Below, piece after piece: positions 34,917 through 44,995 of a stretch of 64,000 nucleotides of DNA. The translations under genes and the position numbers were made by a program. How positions within the stretch are numbered: position 1 is the stretch's first letter; every line of letters begins with the position of its first letter. The notes under the pieces are model-generated. The model saw only the letters and a list, made by a program, of their open reading frames with translations. It searched no databases and had not been told where the DNA came from. The stretch is from Bartonella sp. HY038. Lineage in GTDB: Bacteria; Pseudomonadota; Alphaproteobacteria; Rhizobiales; Rhizobiaceae. The stretch is from assembly GCF_014117425.1 (NCBI RefSeq), contig NZ_CP059725.1:1116001-1180000 (forward strand). The letters are read 5' to 3'.

Positions 34917-35637
34917 ATGTGCCATTTGGTTAAATTGGTTTATTCAGCTTGTTTTATAACTCTATTTTTTTCAGTCAGTCTTTTGCTGATGAAACCGTTG
35001 CCAAAAAAATAATTAGCCACATTAGCGAAGACATAGAATGCAATTCTAATTCGCGCGATAAAATATTTGCTGTCGGCGAAGTAAATACAAAATCATATTT
35101 TTGGGGTGTAAATGGCGATGGCGCTCCGTTTGAAAAAAGCTGCATATGTCATTAATGAAGATAAAATTATGATATATTCGGCTTATAAAGATTATTATTG
35201 CGTTGGTTTTATGAAAGATTATAATTTTATAAAATTTATTATGGTTTGATTGCGAAAGAAAATATTATATTCGATAATTATATAGCAGATTTAAGTAAGT
35301 ATTTTGGAAAATGGGAGTAGAATGATGGATCTTTATTTAAATTTTTTGAATTAAAAGAAATGAATAATAAATTATTTATAGATATGGACGTGAATATTGT
35401 TGATATTATTGCACAGTTTTATACCAATAGTGGATATATTAATTTTGACCTAAACACTTAAAAATTTAAAGCTGAGGTAATTGAGCAAGGTAGTGATCAG
35501 CTTACTAATTGTTATTACCGTTTTTATAAGTAGAGAGATTATTTGGTGGTTGTAGATTATAAAAAAAATAATAAATGCGTTACAACTACAGCTTTTAATA
35601 TGTCTGGTGTTTATAAGGTAAGCTATAATAATAATTA
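34917..35637 (+). pseudogene. Decaying gene for a small secreted protein
   Basis: An ATG at 34917 opens a signal-peptide-like segment (CHLVKLVYSACFITLFFS). A frameshift then joins it to FADETVAKKIISHISEDIECN, which continues to YFWGVNGDGAPFEKS. Further frameshifts lead to AAYVINEDKIMIYSAYKDYYC, and later pieces read DNYIADLSKYFGKW, FFELKEMNNKLFIDMDVNI, YINFDLNT and VTTTAFNMSGVYKVSYNNN. Several stops break the frame. The pieces look like one exported protein of about 230 residues in origin. I do not recognise its family. The AT-rich, Asn/Tyr/Lys-heavy sequence suggests acquired DNA next to tRNA-Glu. Confidence 0.6.
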
Positions 35638-35809
35638 GTGTTGGCAGCAATTTAAAGTGTCGGGTTAAATCATTTCATTGCATATTTTTTGAAACAGAGA
35701 ATTTTCGTTTTTCATTTTCTTTTTGCATTAATGGCTGCTTTTCCTTTTAGCAAAAATGTTTTAACTGTTATTGATAGTTTTTAGCAGTCAGATTTAAGGA
35801 TTGGCCTTT

Positions 35810-36427
35810 ATGCTTTTTGATGAATTGTCAGCAATTCCAGCTTTTTGGATCATCGCCGCAGCTATTCTAGGTTATTTATTGGGTTCAATTCCTTTTGGTC
35901 TTCTTTTTACCAAGGCTGCAGGTCTAGGAGATGTTCGCAATATTGGTTCCGGTAATATTGGTGCGACCAATGTGTTACGTACCGGAAATAAAAAACTAGC
36001 AGCCGCTACGCTTTTGTGTGACGCTTTAAAAGGAGCTGTTGCAGCTATTTTATTTAATGTGCTTTTTCCTGGAGCAGGAATGATTGCAGGTTTTTTTGCG
36101 TTCTTGGGGCATCTTTATCCAGTTTGGCTGCAGTTTAAGGGGGGGAAAGGCGTTGCTACCTATATTGGTGTGGTTTTTGCAATTTTTTGGCAAGGTGGAT
36201 TTATCTTTCTTGGCGTGTGGCTGATTACTGCTTTTATAACACGTTATTCCTCGCTTTCTGCGCTTGTTGCTATTATCGTTGTGCCGCTCGCCGGCTATTT
36301 TCTTACCTCTCCACTTATAACCGCAATATTAGTCTTGATGGGGCTTTTGATTATTGTTAAACATAGAGGTAATATTAGTCGGCTAATGTCTGGAAATGAG
36401 AGTAAAATAGGCGCGAAAGGGAAATAA
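35810..36427 (+). CDS. plsY: Acyl-phosphate glycerol-3-phosphate acyltransferase
   Basis: An inner-membrane enzyme that acylates glycerol-3-phosphate from acyl-phosphate, the first step of phospholipid synthesis. The 205-residue protein has five or more membrane helices. The three conserved PlsY loops are visible: [11 protein letters not shown] (about 27-37), [20 protein letters not shown] (about 43-62) with the phosphate-binding Gly-rich loop, and [17 protein letters not shown] (about 104-120). The start at 35810 follows AAGGATTGG. The next gene, dprA, starts nine bases after its stop codon, so the pair is co-transcribed. Confidence 0.94.
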   Translation: MLFDELSAIPAFWIIAAAILGYLLGSIPFGLLFTKAAGLGDVRNIGSGNIGATNVLRTGNKKLAAATLLCDALKGAVAAILFNVLFPGAGMIAGFFAFLGHLYPVWLQFKGGKGVATYIGVVFAIFWQGGFIFLGVWLITAFITRYSSLSALVAIIVVPLAGYFLTSPLITAILVLMGLLIIVKHRGNISRLMSGNESKIGAKGK

Positions 36428-36436
36428 AAGGGGATT

Positions 36437-37690
36437 GTGATTAAAACGCGGGGGATAAAATTAAGTGAAAAGCAAAGGCTTTCATGGTTACAGCTTATTC
36501 GTAGTGAAAATGTTGGGCCTCAAACTTTTCGTCAGTTGATTGAGCGCTTTGGTTCGGCAGAGCAGGCTTTGTTAGCTTTGCCAGATTTGGTGGCGCATGG
36601 GGGTGGGCGCAAGATTCGCATTGCAAAGGCAAGCGATGCAGAGCGTGAGCTTGATTTTGCCCAGCGTAATAATATCCATTTTATCGGTATTGGTGAGCCA
36701 GACTATCCGCCTTTATTGCGCGCTATTGATAATCCGCCACCACTAATATCTGCTAAGGGTAATTTAAAGTTATTGCAAAATACGGCTATTGGCATAGTTG
36801 GTTCGCGTAACGCTTCTGCTGCGGGGCAAAAATTAGCAAGTCAGTTTGCTGCAAGCTTAGGGGAAGCTGGACTTATTAGCCTATCGGGTTTTGCACGCGG
36901 CATTGATGGGGCTGCCCATCAGGCTAGCCTAAATACTGGAACGATTGCTGTCATGGCAGGGGGGCTTGATTATATTTATCCGCCTGAACATGGTGACCTT
37001 TATCAGCATTTATTAAAAAGGGGTAGTCTTGTTATAAGTGAAATGCCAATTGGCTGGCAGCCAAGGGCGCAAGATTTTCCGCGCCGAAATCGATTGATTG
37101 CAGGTATTGGTTTAGGATTGTTGGTCGTTGAGGCCGCAAAGCGTTCTGGTTCATTAATTACAGCACGATTAGCTGCTGATTATGGGCGCTTGGTTTTTGC
37201 AATACCAGGTTCGCCACTTGATCCGCGTGCGGTTGGCACCAATGGTTTGATTAAGGAGGGCGCCAGTCTTGTTGATTGTGCAAAGGATATTATTGAAAGC
37301 CTCACACCTCTTTGCCCTGAAATGACATTATTTGATAAGATGCTGCCGTTTGAACTTCCAGAAGCTATAGATCAGCATTTGCTTGAAGTTAATGATACTT
37401 CTATGGAAAACATTATATCAATGACAAGCCCGCAAATATCCCAGAGCTTTTCTCTTAATAATTTAAATCACTGTGACATTAATAATAGCAATTTGGATGA
37501 TGACCTTAGCAAAAAGGAAAGGCAAGTTCTTTTGGGGCATTTATCAGTAACACCGATTGATATGGAGACTTTGGCTCTGTATTGTGATTTGTCTTTGCCA
37601 AAGGTCTATCTTGCCATTTTGGAGCTTGACCTTGCAGGCAAGGTGCTACGTCATTCGGGAGGTTTGGTGTCACTGGCGCCAGATTTTTGA
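36437..37690 (+). CDS. dprA: DNA processing protein DprA (Smf)
   Basis: Loads RecA on incoming single-stranded DNA during natural transformation and is kept widely even in species not known to be competent. The 417-residue protein starts at GTG 36437 with AAGGGGA just upstream. After an N-terminal helical domain, the extended Rossmann fold holds GIVGSRNASAAG (about 117-128), LSGFARGIDGAAHQASL (near 155), and the PRRNRLIAGIGLGLLVVEA block (near 215). The C-terminal winged-helix domain (about 350-410) includes VTPIDMETLALYCDLSLPKVYLAI. Its last 40 bases overlap an antisense small gene. Confidence 0.92.
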   Translation: MIKTRGIKLSEKQRLSWLQLIRSENVGPQTFRQLIERFGSAEQALLALPDLVAHGGGRKIRIAKASDAERELDFAQRNNIHFIGIGEPDYPPLLRAIDNPPPLISAKGNLKLLQNTAIGIVGSRNASAAGQKLASQFAASLGEAGLISLSGFARGIDGAAHQASLNTGTIAVMAGGLDYIYPPEHGDLYQHLLKRGSLVISEMPIGWQPRAQDFPRRNRLIAGIGLGLLVVEAAKRSGSLITARLAADYGRLVFAIPGSPLDPRAVGTNGLIKEGASLVDCAKDIIESLTPLCPEMTLFDKMLPFELPEAIDQHLLEVNDTSMENIISMTSPQISQSFSLNNLNHCDINNSNLDDDLSKKERQVLLGHLSVTPIDMETLALYCDLSLPKVYLAILELDLAGKVLRHSGGLVSLAPDF

Positions 37691-37887
37691 TTTAACATAT
37701 CTTTGTAATTTTGAAATCTCAGTAAACTTTCTTTCTCTACAACTTCAAGCAAGAAAAAAACCAGTGGCTCGTTAACCTTAGCTGCCATTAATTTTAGCGA
37801 AAGTGCCATTTCATATATATAGTTAATTGTGCCGAGTTTATCAATTTCGTTAGCCGATTTAATGTTTTGATTCTCTTGGTCGGTCAT
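37651..37887 (-). CDS. Small protein of unknown function, antisense to the dprA 3' end
   Basis: A 78-residue protein. The ribosome site GAGG, five bases upstream of the ATG, is good, and the sequence is balanced and helical (NEIDKLGTINYIYEMALSLKLMA, then FFLLEVVEKESLLRF). This suggests a real small soluble protein rather than a shadow frame. It overlaps dprA by 40 bases tail to tail. No known domain is recognised. Neighbours on both sides are on the other strand, so it has its own promoter in the region upstream of topA. Confidence 0.65.
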   Translation of the reverse strand: MTDQENQNIKSANEIDKLGTINYIYEMALSLKLMAAKVNEPLVFFLLEVVEKESLLRFQNYKDMLNQKSGASDTKPPE

Positions 37888-38240
37888 GTAACCTCGGCTC
37901 TCTTAGTCGTTTATCTAATGCGATGGTTTGCCTAACACAATAATTTATCACATTAATTTTGACTTATTATATTTGGCGATTTGTGTTTCATTGCATAATT
38001 GAATGAATGATTAAAAATATCTGTATGATAAGATATTTCAAGGGTAAGCCAATACTAGTGCGATATTTTTGCCAAAAAACATCTTATTTATGGTTAATTT
38101 TAAATCAGGACTTGACGTTATCTCATTGACTGTTCATTTGAATGCTGAGATTTTTTTTCGCGATTATTGAATTTTGATGCGATTTAACACAAGGGATGAC
38201 TTATTTAACCAATAGGTTCGTTCCAAAATGGGAATTGAAG
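37888..38240. other. Divergent intergenic region upstream of topA
   Basis: About 350 AT-rich bases holding the promoters for topA and for the small antisense gene. Two TTGAC boxes are present (near 38110 and 38127), but neither has a clear -10 partner. Confidence 0.45.
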
Positions 38241-40964
38241 ATGAAAGTAGTTGTTGTCGAATCACCAGCAAAAGCAAAAACAATTAATAAATATCTGGGA
38301 AGCGACTATAAGGTATTTGCCTCATTTGGTCATGTGCGTGATCTGCCAGCCAAAGATGGTTCTGTTTTGCCTGATGAAGATTTTGCCATGAAATGGGATA
38401 CAGACAGCGCATCGGCAAAGCGCTTGTCTGAAATTGCTAAAGCGGTCAAGGATGCTGACCAATTGATACTCGCAACCGATCCGGATCGTGAAGGGGAGGC
38501 AATTTCGTGGCATGTGCTTGATGTACTAAACGCGAAGCGCGTTTTAAAAGACAAGCCAGTAAGCCGCGTTGTTTTTAATGCTATCACTAAAAGCTCCGTG
38601 CTTGACGCTATGGCGCATCCTCGCCAAATTGATGATGCGTTGGTAAATGCTTATCTTGCTCGTCGCGCATTAGATTATCTCTTTGGCTTTAATTTGTCGC
38701 CAGTATTATGGCGCAAATTGCCGGGTGCGCGCTCTGCTGGGCGTGTACAGTCGGTAGCGCTGCGCTTGATTTGTGATCGTGAGGCAGAAATTGAGCGGTT
38801 TATTCGTGAAGAATACTGGACGATTGCAGCTGAACTTAATACGCCGCGTCAGGAAAAATTTATTGCACGTCTTACCGATTTTGAAGGTAAGAAGCTTGGC
38901 AAGCTTGATATTAAGAATGGCGAGCAGGCAGAAAAAATTCGCAAAATGTTAGTTGGTGCGAGTTTCAAAATTGAAACGGTGGAAGCAAAGCCAACAAAGC
39001 GCAATCCTGGTCCTCCTTTTACAACATCTACTTTGCAGCAAGCGGCGTCATCGCGCTTAAGCTTTTCGGCATCACGCACAATGCAAGTTGCGCAGCGCCT
39101 TTATGAAGGTGTTGATCTTGGTGGGGAAACAACTGGTCTCATAACCTATATGCGTACTGATGGTGTGCAAATGGCGCCAGAAGGTATTGATGGTGCGCGT
39201 AAATCGATTGCTAAAACTTTCGGCAATAATTATGTGCCGGAAAAGCCACGCTTTTATTCAGCAAAAGCTAAAAATGCGCAAGAAGCGCATGAGGCGATTA
39301 GACCAACTGATTTTTCACGCACGCCGCAATCCATGAAGGCATTTTTGGATGCCGACCAATATCGCCTTTATGATCTTATTTGGAAGCGTGCAATAGCCAG
39401 TCAAATGTTACCGGCCGATATTGAACGAACTACGGTTGATATAGCTGCAAGAAATGGCGAGTCTATTGCCGATCTACGTGCAACGGGTTCGGTTATTCGT
39501 TTTGATGGCTTTTTGGCAGCCTATATGGATGTTCGGGAGGAAGATTCAGGAGATGATGAGGGTAGCGCACGTTTGCCATTCATGGAAAAGAATGAGGTGC
39601 TCACCCAATCTCGCATTGACGCTGACCAGCATAGCACCGAGCCGCCGCCACGTTATTCAGAAGCAAGCTTGATTAAAAAGCTTGAAGAATTAGGAATTGG
39701 AAGGCCGTCCACCTATGCGTCCACTCTGGCGACATTGCAGGACCGTGATTACATCAATATCGATAAGCGCAAGCTTATTCCTGAAGCCAAGGGACGGGTG
39801 GTTACTGCTTTCCTTGAAAACTTTTTCAACCGCTATGTTGAATATGACTTTACCGCTAGCCTTGAAGACAAGCTTGATCTTATTTCAGATGGTAAGTTGG
39901 TTTGGAAAGACGTATTGCGCGATTTTTGGCAGCAATTCTCGTCTTCCATTGCCGACATTGCTGATTTGCGTGTAACCGCTGTTCTTGATGTTTTGAATGA
40001 AGTACTTGCGCCAATCGCTTTCCCTGCGCGTGAAGATGGCTCAGATCCGCGTTCTTGCCCATTATGTAAGCAAGGACAATTATCGTTAAAACTCGGCCGC
40101 TATGGTGCATTTGTTGGTTGCTCTAACTATCCTGAATGTAAATTTACGCGTCAGCTTGGTAGTGAGGGTGAAGGTGATGGTAAAGCACTAGGTGATGAAC
40201 CTGCAGTGTTAGGGCAGGATCCTGAAACTGGCGAGGATATCACTTTGCGCACTGGCCGTTTTGGTCCTTATGTACAACGTGGTGATGGTAAGGATGCTAA
40301 ACGTGCCGGTTTGCCAAAAGGTTGGCAAATGGCCGATATCGATTTTGAAAAGGCACAAGCTCTGTTGGCTTTGCCGCGTGATATTGGTTTGCATCCTGAA
40401 ACTGGCACGATGATTACAGCAAGCATTGGGCGCTACGGCCCTTATATTGCTAATGATGGAAAATATGCTAACCTAGAAAATGCTGATGAAGTGTTTAGCA
40501 TTGGTATTAACCGTGCTGTGAGCGTTCTTGCTGACAAGGCTAATAAAAGCGGTGGTCGTGCAAGCGCTGCAAGTGCAAAACCTATAGCCAATTTAGGTGC
40601 GCATCCTGATGGTGGCGAAATTACCGTGCGTGATGGGCGTTATGGCCCCTATGTTAATTGGGGCAAAATAAATGCTACCATAACTAAGGGTATGGATCCT
40701 GCAAGCTTAACGCTTGAAGAAGCAATTACCTTGCTAGCCGCAAAGGCAGCTAAAATGCCAACAAAAAAAGCTGCAGCCAAAAAAGCGCCAGCTAAAAAGG
40801 CCGCAACTAAAAAAACAGCAGCCAAAAAAGCAGTAACAAAGAAGGTGGCGGGTGAGAATAGCGATGAAAAGCCCAAAGCTGCTAAAAAAGCCGCTCCTAA
40901 AAAAGCTGCTGTGACGAAAAAGACTGCAGCCCCTAAAAAGGCCAGTGTAAAGAAAGCAGAGTAA
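38241..40964 (+). CDS. topA: DNA topoisomerase I
   Basis: A type IA enzyme that relaxes negative supercoils. The 907-residue protein starts MKVVVVESPAKAKTINKYLG, which is the first TOPRIM strand. TOPRIM acidic residues are in ATDPDREGEAISW (about 72-84), and the catalytic Tyr is in GLITYMRTDG (near 310). C-terminal zinc or zinc-like repeats follow, one with a full Cys set (CPLCKQGQLS and CSNYPEC), then three GRYGPY/GRFGPY modules. The end is a Lys/Ala-rich tail of about 65 residues resembling histone H1, usual in this group. It ends two bases before rnr. Confidence 0.95.
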   Translation: MKVVVVESPAKAKTINKYLGSDYKVFASFGHVRDLPAKDGSVLPDEDFAMKWDTDSASAKRLSEIAKAVKDADQLILATDPDREGEAISWHVLDVLNAKRVLKDKPVSRVVFNAITKSSVLDAMAHPRQIDDALVNAYLARRALDYLFGFNLSPVLWRKLPGARSAGRVQSVALRLICDREAEIERFIREEYWTIAAELNTPRQEKFIARLTDFEGKKLGKLDIKNGEQAEKIRKMLVGASFKIETVEAKPTKRNPGPPFTTSTLQQAASSRLSFSASRTMQVAQRLYEGVDLGGETTGLITYMRTDGVQMAPEGIDGARKSIAKTFGNNYVPEKPRFYSAKAKNAQEAHEAIRPTDFSRTPQSMKAFLDADQYRLYDLIWKRAIASQMLPADIERTTVDIAARNGESIADLRATGSVIRFDGFLAAYMDVREEDSGDDEGSARLPFMEKNEVLTQSRIDADQHSTEPPPRYSEASLIKKLEELGIGRPSTYASTLATLQDRDYINIDKRKLIPEAKGRVVTAFLENFFNRYVEYDFTASLEDKLDLISDGKLVWKDVLRDFWQQFSSSIADIADLRVTAVLDVLNEVLAPIAFPAREDGSDPRSCPLCKQGQLSLKLGRYGAFVGCSNYPECKFTRQLGSEGEGDGKALGDEPAVLGQDPETGEDITLRTGRFGPYVQRGDGKDAKRAGLPKGWQMADIDFEKAQALLALPRDIGLHPETGTMITASIGRYGPYIANDGKYANLENADEVFSIGINRAVSVLADKANKSGGRASAASAKPIANLGAHPDGGEITVRDGRYGPYVNWGKINATITKGMDPASLTLEEAITLLAAKAAKMPTKKAAAKKAPAKKAATKKTAAKKAVTKKVAGENSDEKPKAAKKAAPKKAAVTKKTAAPKKASVKKAE

Positions 40965-40966
40965 TC

Positions 40967-43264
40967 TTGGCTAAAAAACCAAAGAAAAGCAACAGCAAAT
41001 CTAGTCCTAATAAGGCAATGGTTCATCTACCAAGCCGCGAAGATGTGGTGCAATTTATTTCTGATAATCCAGGAAGTAACGGCAAGCGTGAAATTGCCAA
41101 AGCCTTTGGTTTAAAAAGCGAAGGCCGCATTTGGCTGAAAAATCTTTTACGCAGTTTGGCTGATGATGGGGTTATTGAAAAGCGGCGTAAAACTATTCAT
41201 TCTAAGGGTAGTTTACCGCCGGTTGCAGTGCTGGATATTTTTGGTCGCGATAAAGATGGTTCATTACTTGGTCGACCTGTCGATTGGCATGATGATGAGC
41301 CGCCGATTGTTTTATTGCGCGCCGGTAAAGTCGCCGGTGGTCCTGCTATTGGTGTTGGTGATCGTATCACCGCTAAAGTTTTTCCATCTAAAGAAAAAGG
41401 CCCTGCTTATACAGGGCGCCTTATTCGTAAAGTGGACAAGAAAAATAGTACTGTTCTTGGTGTGTTGCGCGAGATAAAAGGCGAATGGCGGTTGGAGCCG
41501 GTTGATCGCAAGCAAGATCCTGTTCTTATTGATCCGCAATCATTAGAAAATGCCAAGGAAAATGATCTTGTTGAAGTGACACTTGGTCGTGATAGCCGCT
41601 ATGGTTTAAAACGTGGCATGGTGCGGCAAGTGGTGGGTAGTATTGAGAGTGAAAAAGCACTTTCAATGATTGCAATCTACGCTCATTCCATACCGCATAT
41701 TTTTCCTGAAGAGGTTTTGCAGGAATCTGAAAATGTTAAGCCAGTAGTCATGGCTGATTGTAAAGATGGAGCAGGGCGCGAAGATTGGCGCGATATTCCG
41801 TTTGTAACGATTGATCCCCATGATGCTAAAGATCATGATGATGCAGTTTATGCTGAGCCAGACAGCAATGAGGCCAATGCACATGGTCACATTGTTATGG
41901 TAGCTATTGCTGATGTTTCCGCTTATATCCGTCCTAATTCGGCAATGGATAGGGAGGCATTAAAACGCGGCAATTCCGTTTATTTTCCCGATCGCGTTGT
42001 GCCTATGCTGCCAGAGCGGATTTCTAATAATCTTTGCTCGCTGCGTGAGGGTGAAGAGCGCCCAGCTATGGGCGTGCGTATGGTCTATAATAAGGATGGT
42101 CACAAGCTAAGCCACAGTTTCCATCGGGTAATGATTCGCTCCCATGCAAAGTTAAGCTATCAACAAGCGCAAAAAGCAATTGACGGGGTGTTGGATGAAA
42201 AAACCGCACCGATTATTGACACAATCTTGAAGCCGCTTTGGAAGGCCTATGATAGCCTTAAAAAAGCGCGTGACAAGCGTGAGCCTTTGGACCTTGATTT
42301 ACCTGAAAAGAAGCTGCTTCTTGATGAAGAAGGGCGCGTTAAGGATGTTTATATTCCATTGCGCCTTGATGCGCATCGCTTAATTGAAGAATGTATGATT
42401 GCTGCCAATGTCGCAGCTGCAGAAACCTTGAAAAGCAAAGGTCAATCATTAATTTTCCGAATTCATGACCAGCCATCGCTTGCTAAGCAAGAAACCTTGC
42501 GTGAATTTTTGGCAACAATTGGCTTACCGCTTGCCCGCGGTGCTGACCTTACGCCATCTAAGTTTAATGCCATTTTGAGTAAGGTAAAGGGCAGCGAACA
42601 GCAGGACTTGGTTAATCAGGTTGTCTTGCGTTCGCAAGCTCAAGCTGAATATAGTCCAGATAATATTGGTCATTTTGGTTTAACTCTGCATAATTATGCG
42701 CATTTTACCTCACCTATTCGCCGCTATGCGGATTTAATTGTGCATCGCGCGCTTATCAAGGCGTTAAAGCTAGGCAATGATGGTTTGACTGATCGTGAGG
42801 AAGAGCAGCTTGGCGAAATCTCGGCGCAAATTTCGCAAACAGAACGCCGTGCTATGGCAGCAGAACGTGAAACAACCGACCGCTTAATAGCGCATTATCT
42901 TGCCGATAAAATAAATGCTGAATTTTCAGGCCGTATCACCGGTGTGACTAAGTCAGGTTTATTTGTCCAGCTTGATCCTTATGGTGCTGATGGCTTTATA
43001 CCAATATCAACACTTGGCGCTGAATATTACCTTTATGATGAAGCCCGTCATGCTTTGGTTGGAGAGCGCAGCCAAAAAGGTTTCCAAATGGGGGATGTTG
43101 TATCTGTGCGTTTAGTTGAAGCCTTGCCGGTTGCTGGTGCTTTACGCTTTGAGATGTTGACTAAGCCGCAAGAATTACCATTCTCAATGCTTTCTCATCA
43201 TAAAACAGGCAAAAGAAACCGTAATATGGCACAAAAGCCACAACGGGGCCGCCGCCGTAGGTGA
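40967..43264 (+). CDS. rnr: Ribonuclease R
   Basis: A processive 3'-5' exoribonuclease that degrades structured RNA. The 765-residue protein starts at TTG 40967, two bases after the topA stop, so translation is likely coupled; an ATG at 41017 is possible. It has a winged-helix start (REIAKAFGLKSEGRIWLKNL), cold-shock domains, and the RNB catalytic core. The RNB active-site Asp cluster is in TIDPHDAKDHDDAVYAE (about 281-297). The S1 domain (FSGRITGVTKSGLFVQL, near 650) is followed by a basic tail ending in RGRRRR. The topA-rnr order is conserved in related bacteria. Confidence 0.95.
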   Translation: MAKKPKKSNSKSSPNKAMVHLPSREDVVQFISDNPGSNGKREIAKAFGLKSEGRIWLKNLLRSLADDGVIEKRRKTIHSKGSLPPVAVLDIFGRDKDGSLLGRPVDWHDDEPPIVLLRAGKVAGGPAIGVGDRITAKVFPSKEKGPAYTGRLIRKVDKKNSTVLGVLREIKGEWRLEPVDRKQDPVLIDPQSLENAKENDLVEVTLGRDSRYGLKRGMVRQVVGSIESEKALSMIAIYAHSIPHIFPEEVLQESENVKPVVMADCKDGAGREDWRDIPFVTIDPHDAKDHDDAVYAEPDSNEANAHGHIVMVAIADVSAYIRPNSAMDREALKRGNSVYFPDRVVPMLPERISNNLCSLREGEERPAMGVRMVYNKDGHKLSHSFHRVMIRSHAKLSYQQAQKAIDGVLDEKTAPIIDTILKPLWKAYDSLKKARDKREPLDLDLPEKKLLLDEEGRVKDVYIPLRLDAHRLIEECMIAANVAAAETLKSKGQSLIFRIHDQPSLAKQETLREFLATIGLPLARGADLTPSKFNAILSKVKGSEQQDLVNQVVLRSQAQAEYSPDNIGHFGLTLHNYAHFTSPIRRYADLIVHRALIKALKLGNDGLTDREEEQLGEISAQISQTERRAMAAERETTDRLIAHYLADKINAEFSGRITGVTKSGLFVQLDPYGADGFIPISTLGAEYYLYDEARHALVGERSQKGFQMGDVVSVRLVEALPVAGALRFEMLTKPQELPFSMLSHHKTGKRNRNMAQKPQRGRRRR

Positions 43265-43361
43265 TAAAAATGCTTTTGGGCTTGTGTCCCAATTGTAACA
43301 AGAAAAGCTCATCGTCTTATTGGTTAAAATCTTGATATTGATTATTTCATCATAAATATTT

Positions 43362-43400
43362 AAAAAGCCGCAACAATATTGCATTGTTGCGGCTTTTTTT
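43362..43400 (+). terminator. Rho-independent terminator of the topA-rnr operon
   Basis: A 16-base-pair inverted repeat (aaaaagccgcaacaat/attgttgcggcttttt) with a five-base loop ends in a run of T. It sits between convergent rnr and the transporter gene and can act both ways. Confidence 0.88.
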
Positions 43401-43525
43401 AAATTATTTTAACCAATTTCAGAAAGATTTTTGTTTAAAATATAGCATAAATAACTAGAGCTTTTTTGAAATTAAATAGCTCTAGCTAATATAATTACAG
43501 GTATACATGGCCAAACTGCGCTTAT

Positions 43526-44845
43526 TTAGTGGATACCATGTCCTTGCAAATAGCCTTTTTTGCGAGCATCAGGCATGAGCAATGCGGCGATAAATGCAAC
43601 GACCATCATGATTGTTACATAAATATAGAAATAGTTTTCATGTCCAAGTTGCTTCATTCCAAGTGCAACGGTTTCAGCCGAACCACCAAAAATTGCATTT
43701 GCAATGGCATAAGACAGACCAACCCCCAACGCCCGAGCTGAAGCGGGGAACATTTCAGCTTTAACAATACCACTAATAGAGGTGTATAGGCTAGTAATGG
43801 CGAGCATGACCACAATGGTAAAAAATACGACATAGGGCGATGTTGCACTGCCAATGATTTTTAGCGCGGGAATTGTGCAGATGATCGATAATACTGTCCA
43901 AATAAGCAGTGATTTTCTGGTACCGATACGATCTGCAAGCATACCAAAAAATGGTTGTATTATCATGAAAACAAAAAGAGCTGCAGTCATCAAGGTTGTT
44001 GCAGCATGTTTCTCAAAACCGGCAGTTGTTACTAAGAATTTTTGCATATAGGTAGTGTAGGTATAAAAAGTTAAAGAACCCCCAGCTGTAAAACCAAGTA
44101 CCAATAAAAATGCTTTGCCATGATTGCGCAACAAAGCGACAATGCTACCTGCTTCTTTACTTGTGCGTGTTTCCTCTGTTGAAGTTTCATGAAGGTTTGA
44201 ACGCAAGTAAAGCGCCACAATTGCTGCTAAACCACCAATGAAAAATGGAACGCGCCAACCCCAGCTTTTCAAAGCCTCATCATCCAGATAGCTAGCAAGA
44301 ATAAACACCACCAGTGAGGCTAATAATTGACCACCAATGAGAGTTACATATTGGAATGAGCTGAAAAATCCGCGACGACCTTTAAGTGCTACTTCACTCA
44401 TATAGGTTGCCGTCGTACCATATTCGCCGCCAACGGAAAGTCCCTGTAACATACGCAAAAGCAAAAGAAAAATTGGTGCTAATATGCCAATTGTTTCATA
44501 AGTCGGCAAAAGCGCAATTAAAAATGAACCGGCGCACATCATCAAAACGGAAATAAGCAATGAGCGTTTGCGCCCATATTTATCGGCGATGCGGCCAAAT
44601 AACCAGCCACCAATGGGGCGCATAAGAAAGCCGACAAAGAAAACGCCTGCTGCCTTCAATAGCTCTTGGGTTGTGTCGCCGTTTGATGGAAAAAATAACG
44701 CAGCAAAATAAATTGATGTGAATGCATAAACGTAAAAATCATACCATTCAACTAGGTTGCCAGAGGCGCTCGATACAATTGCATAAATTCTTTTACGTGT
44801 ATCATGCGGATCTGGCTGATGTGAATCAGCTTCATGTGAGTGCAT
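43526..44845 (-). CDS. MFS transporter of the metabolite:H+ symporter (MHS) family
   Basis: A 12-helix inner-membrane proton symporter of 439 residues, in the family that includes the alpha-ketoglutarate permease KgtP, ShiA and ProP. Family motifs are visible: [16 protein letters not shown] in helix 1 (about 29-44), [22 protein letters not shown] between helices 2 and 3 (about 73-94), and [19 protein letters not shown] (about 133-151). AGGAGG lies upstream of the ATG. It is followed on the same strand, upstream, by an FAD-linked 2-hydroxyacid dehydrogenase gene, so a dicarboxylate or hydroxyacid substrate is a reasonable guess. The substrate cannot be read from sequence. Confidence 0.9.
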   Translation of the reverse strand: MHSHEADSHQPDPHDTRKRIYAIVSSASGNLVEWYDFYVYAFTSIYFAALFFPSNGDTTQELLKAAGVFFVGFLMRPIGGWLFGRIADKYGRKRSLLISVLMMCAGSFLIALLPTYETIGILAPIFLLLLRMLQGLSVGGEYGTTATYMSEVALKGRRGFFSSFQYVTLIGGQLLASLVVFILASYLDDEALKSWGWRVPFFIGGLAAIVALYLRSNLHETSTEETRTSKEAGSIVALLRNHGKAFLLVLGFTAGGSLTFYTYTTYMQKFLVTTAGFEKHAATTLMTAALFVFMIIQPFFGMLADRIGTRKSLLIWTVLSIICTIPALKIIGSATSPYVVFFTIVVMLAITSLYTSISGIVKAEMFPASARALGVGLSYAIANAIFGGSAETVALGMKQLGHENYFYIYVTIMMVVAFIAALLMPDARKKGYLQGHGIH

Positions 44846-44995
44846 ATCTGTGTCCTCCTAAGAATTATTCTATATTTTTATTATTGATCGCCTGCCATAT
44901 TGCAATAATAGAATAGCCATATTTGCGCCATATTTAACAATATTTGCGAAATTAATCATTATTAATATGCTAAAGTATAAATATAGATTATAAGC

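Noticed and set aside
40649..41026. Minus-strand open frame opposite the topA tail
   Set aside because: It is the reverse of the Lys/Ala codons, giving a Phe/Leu/Ala-rich artefact.
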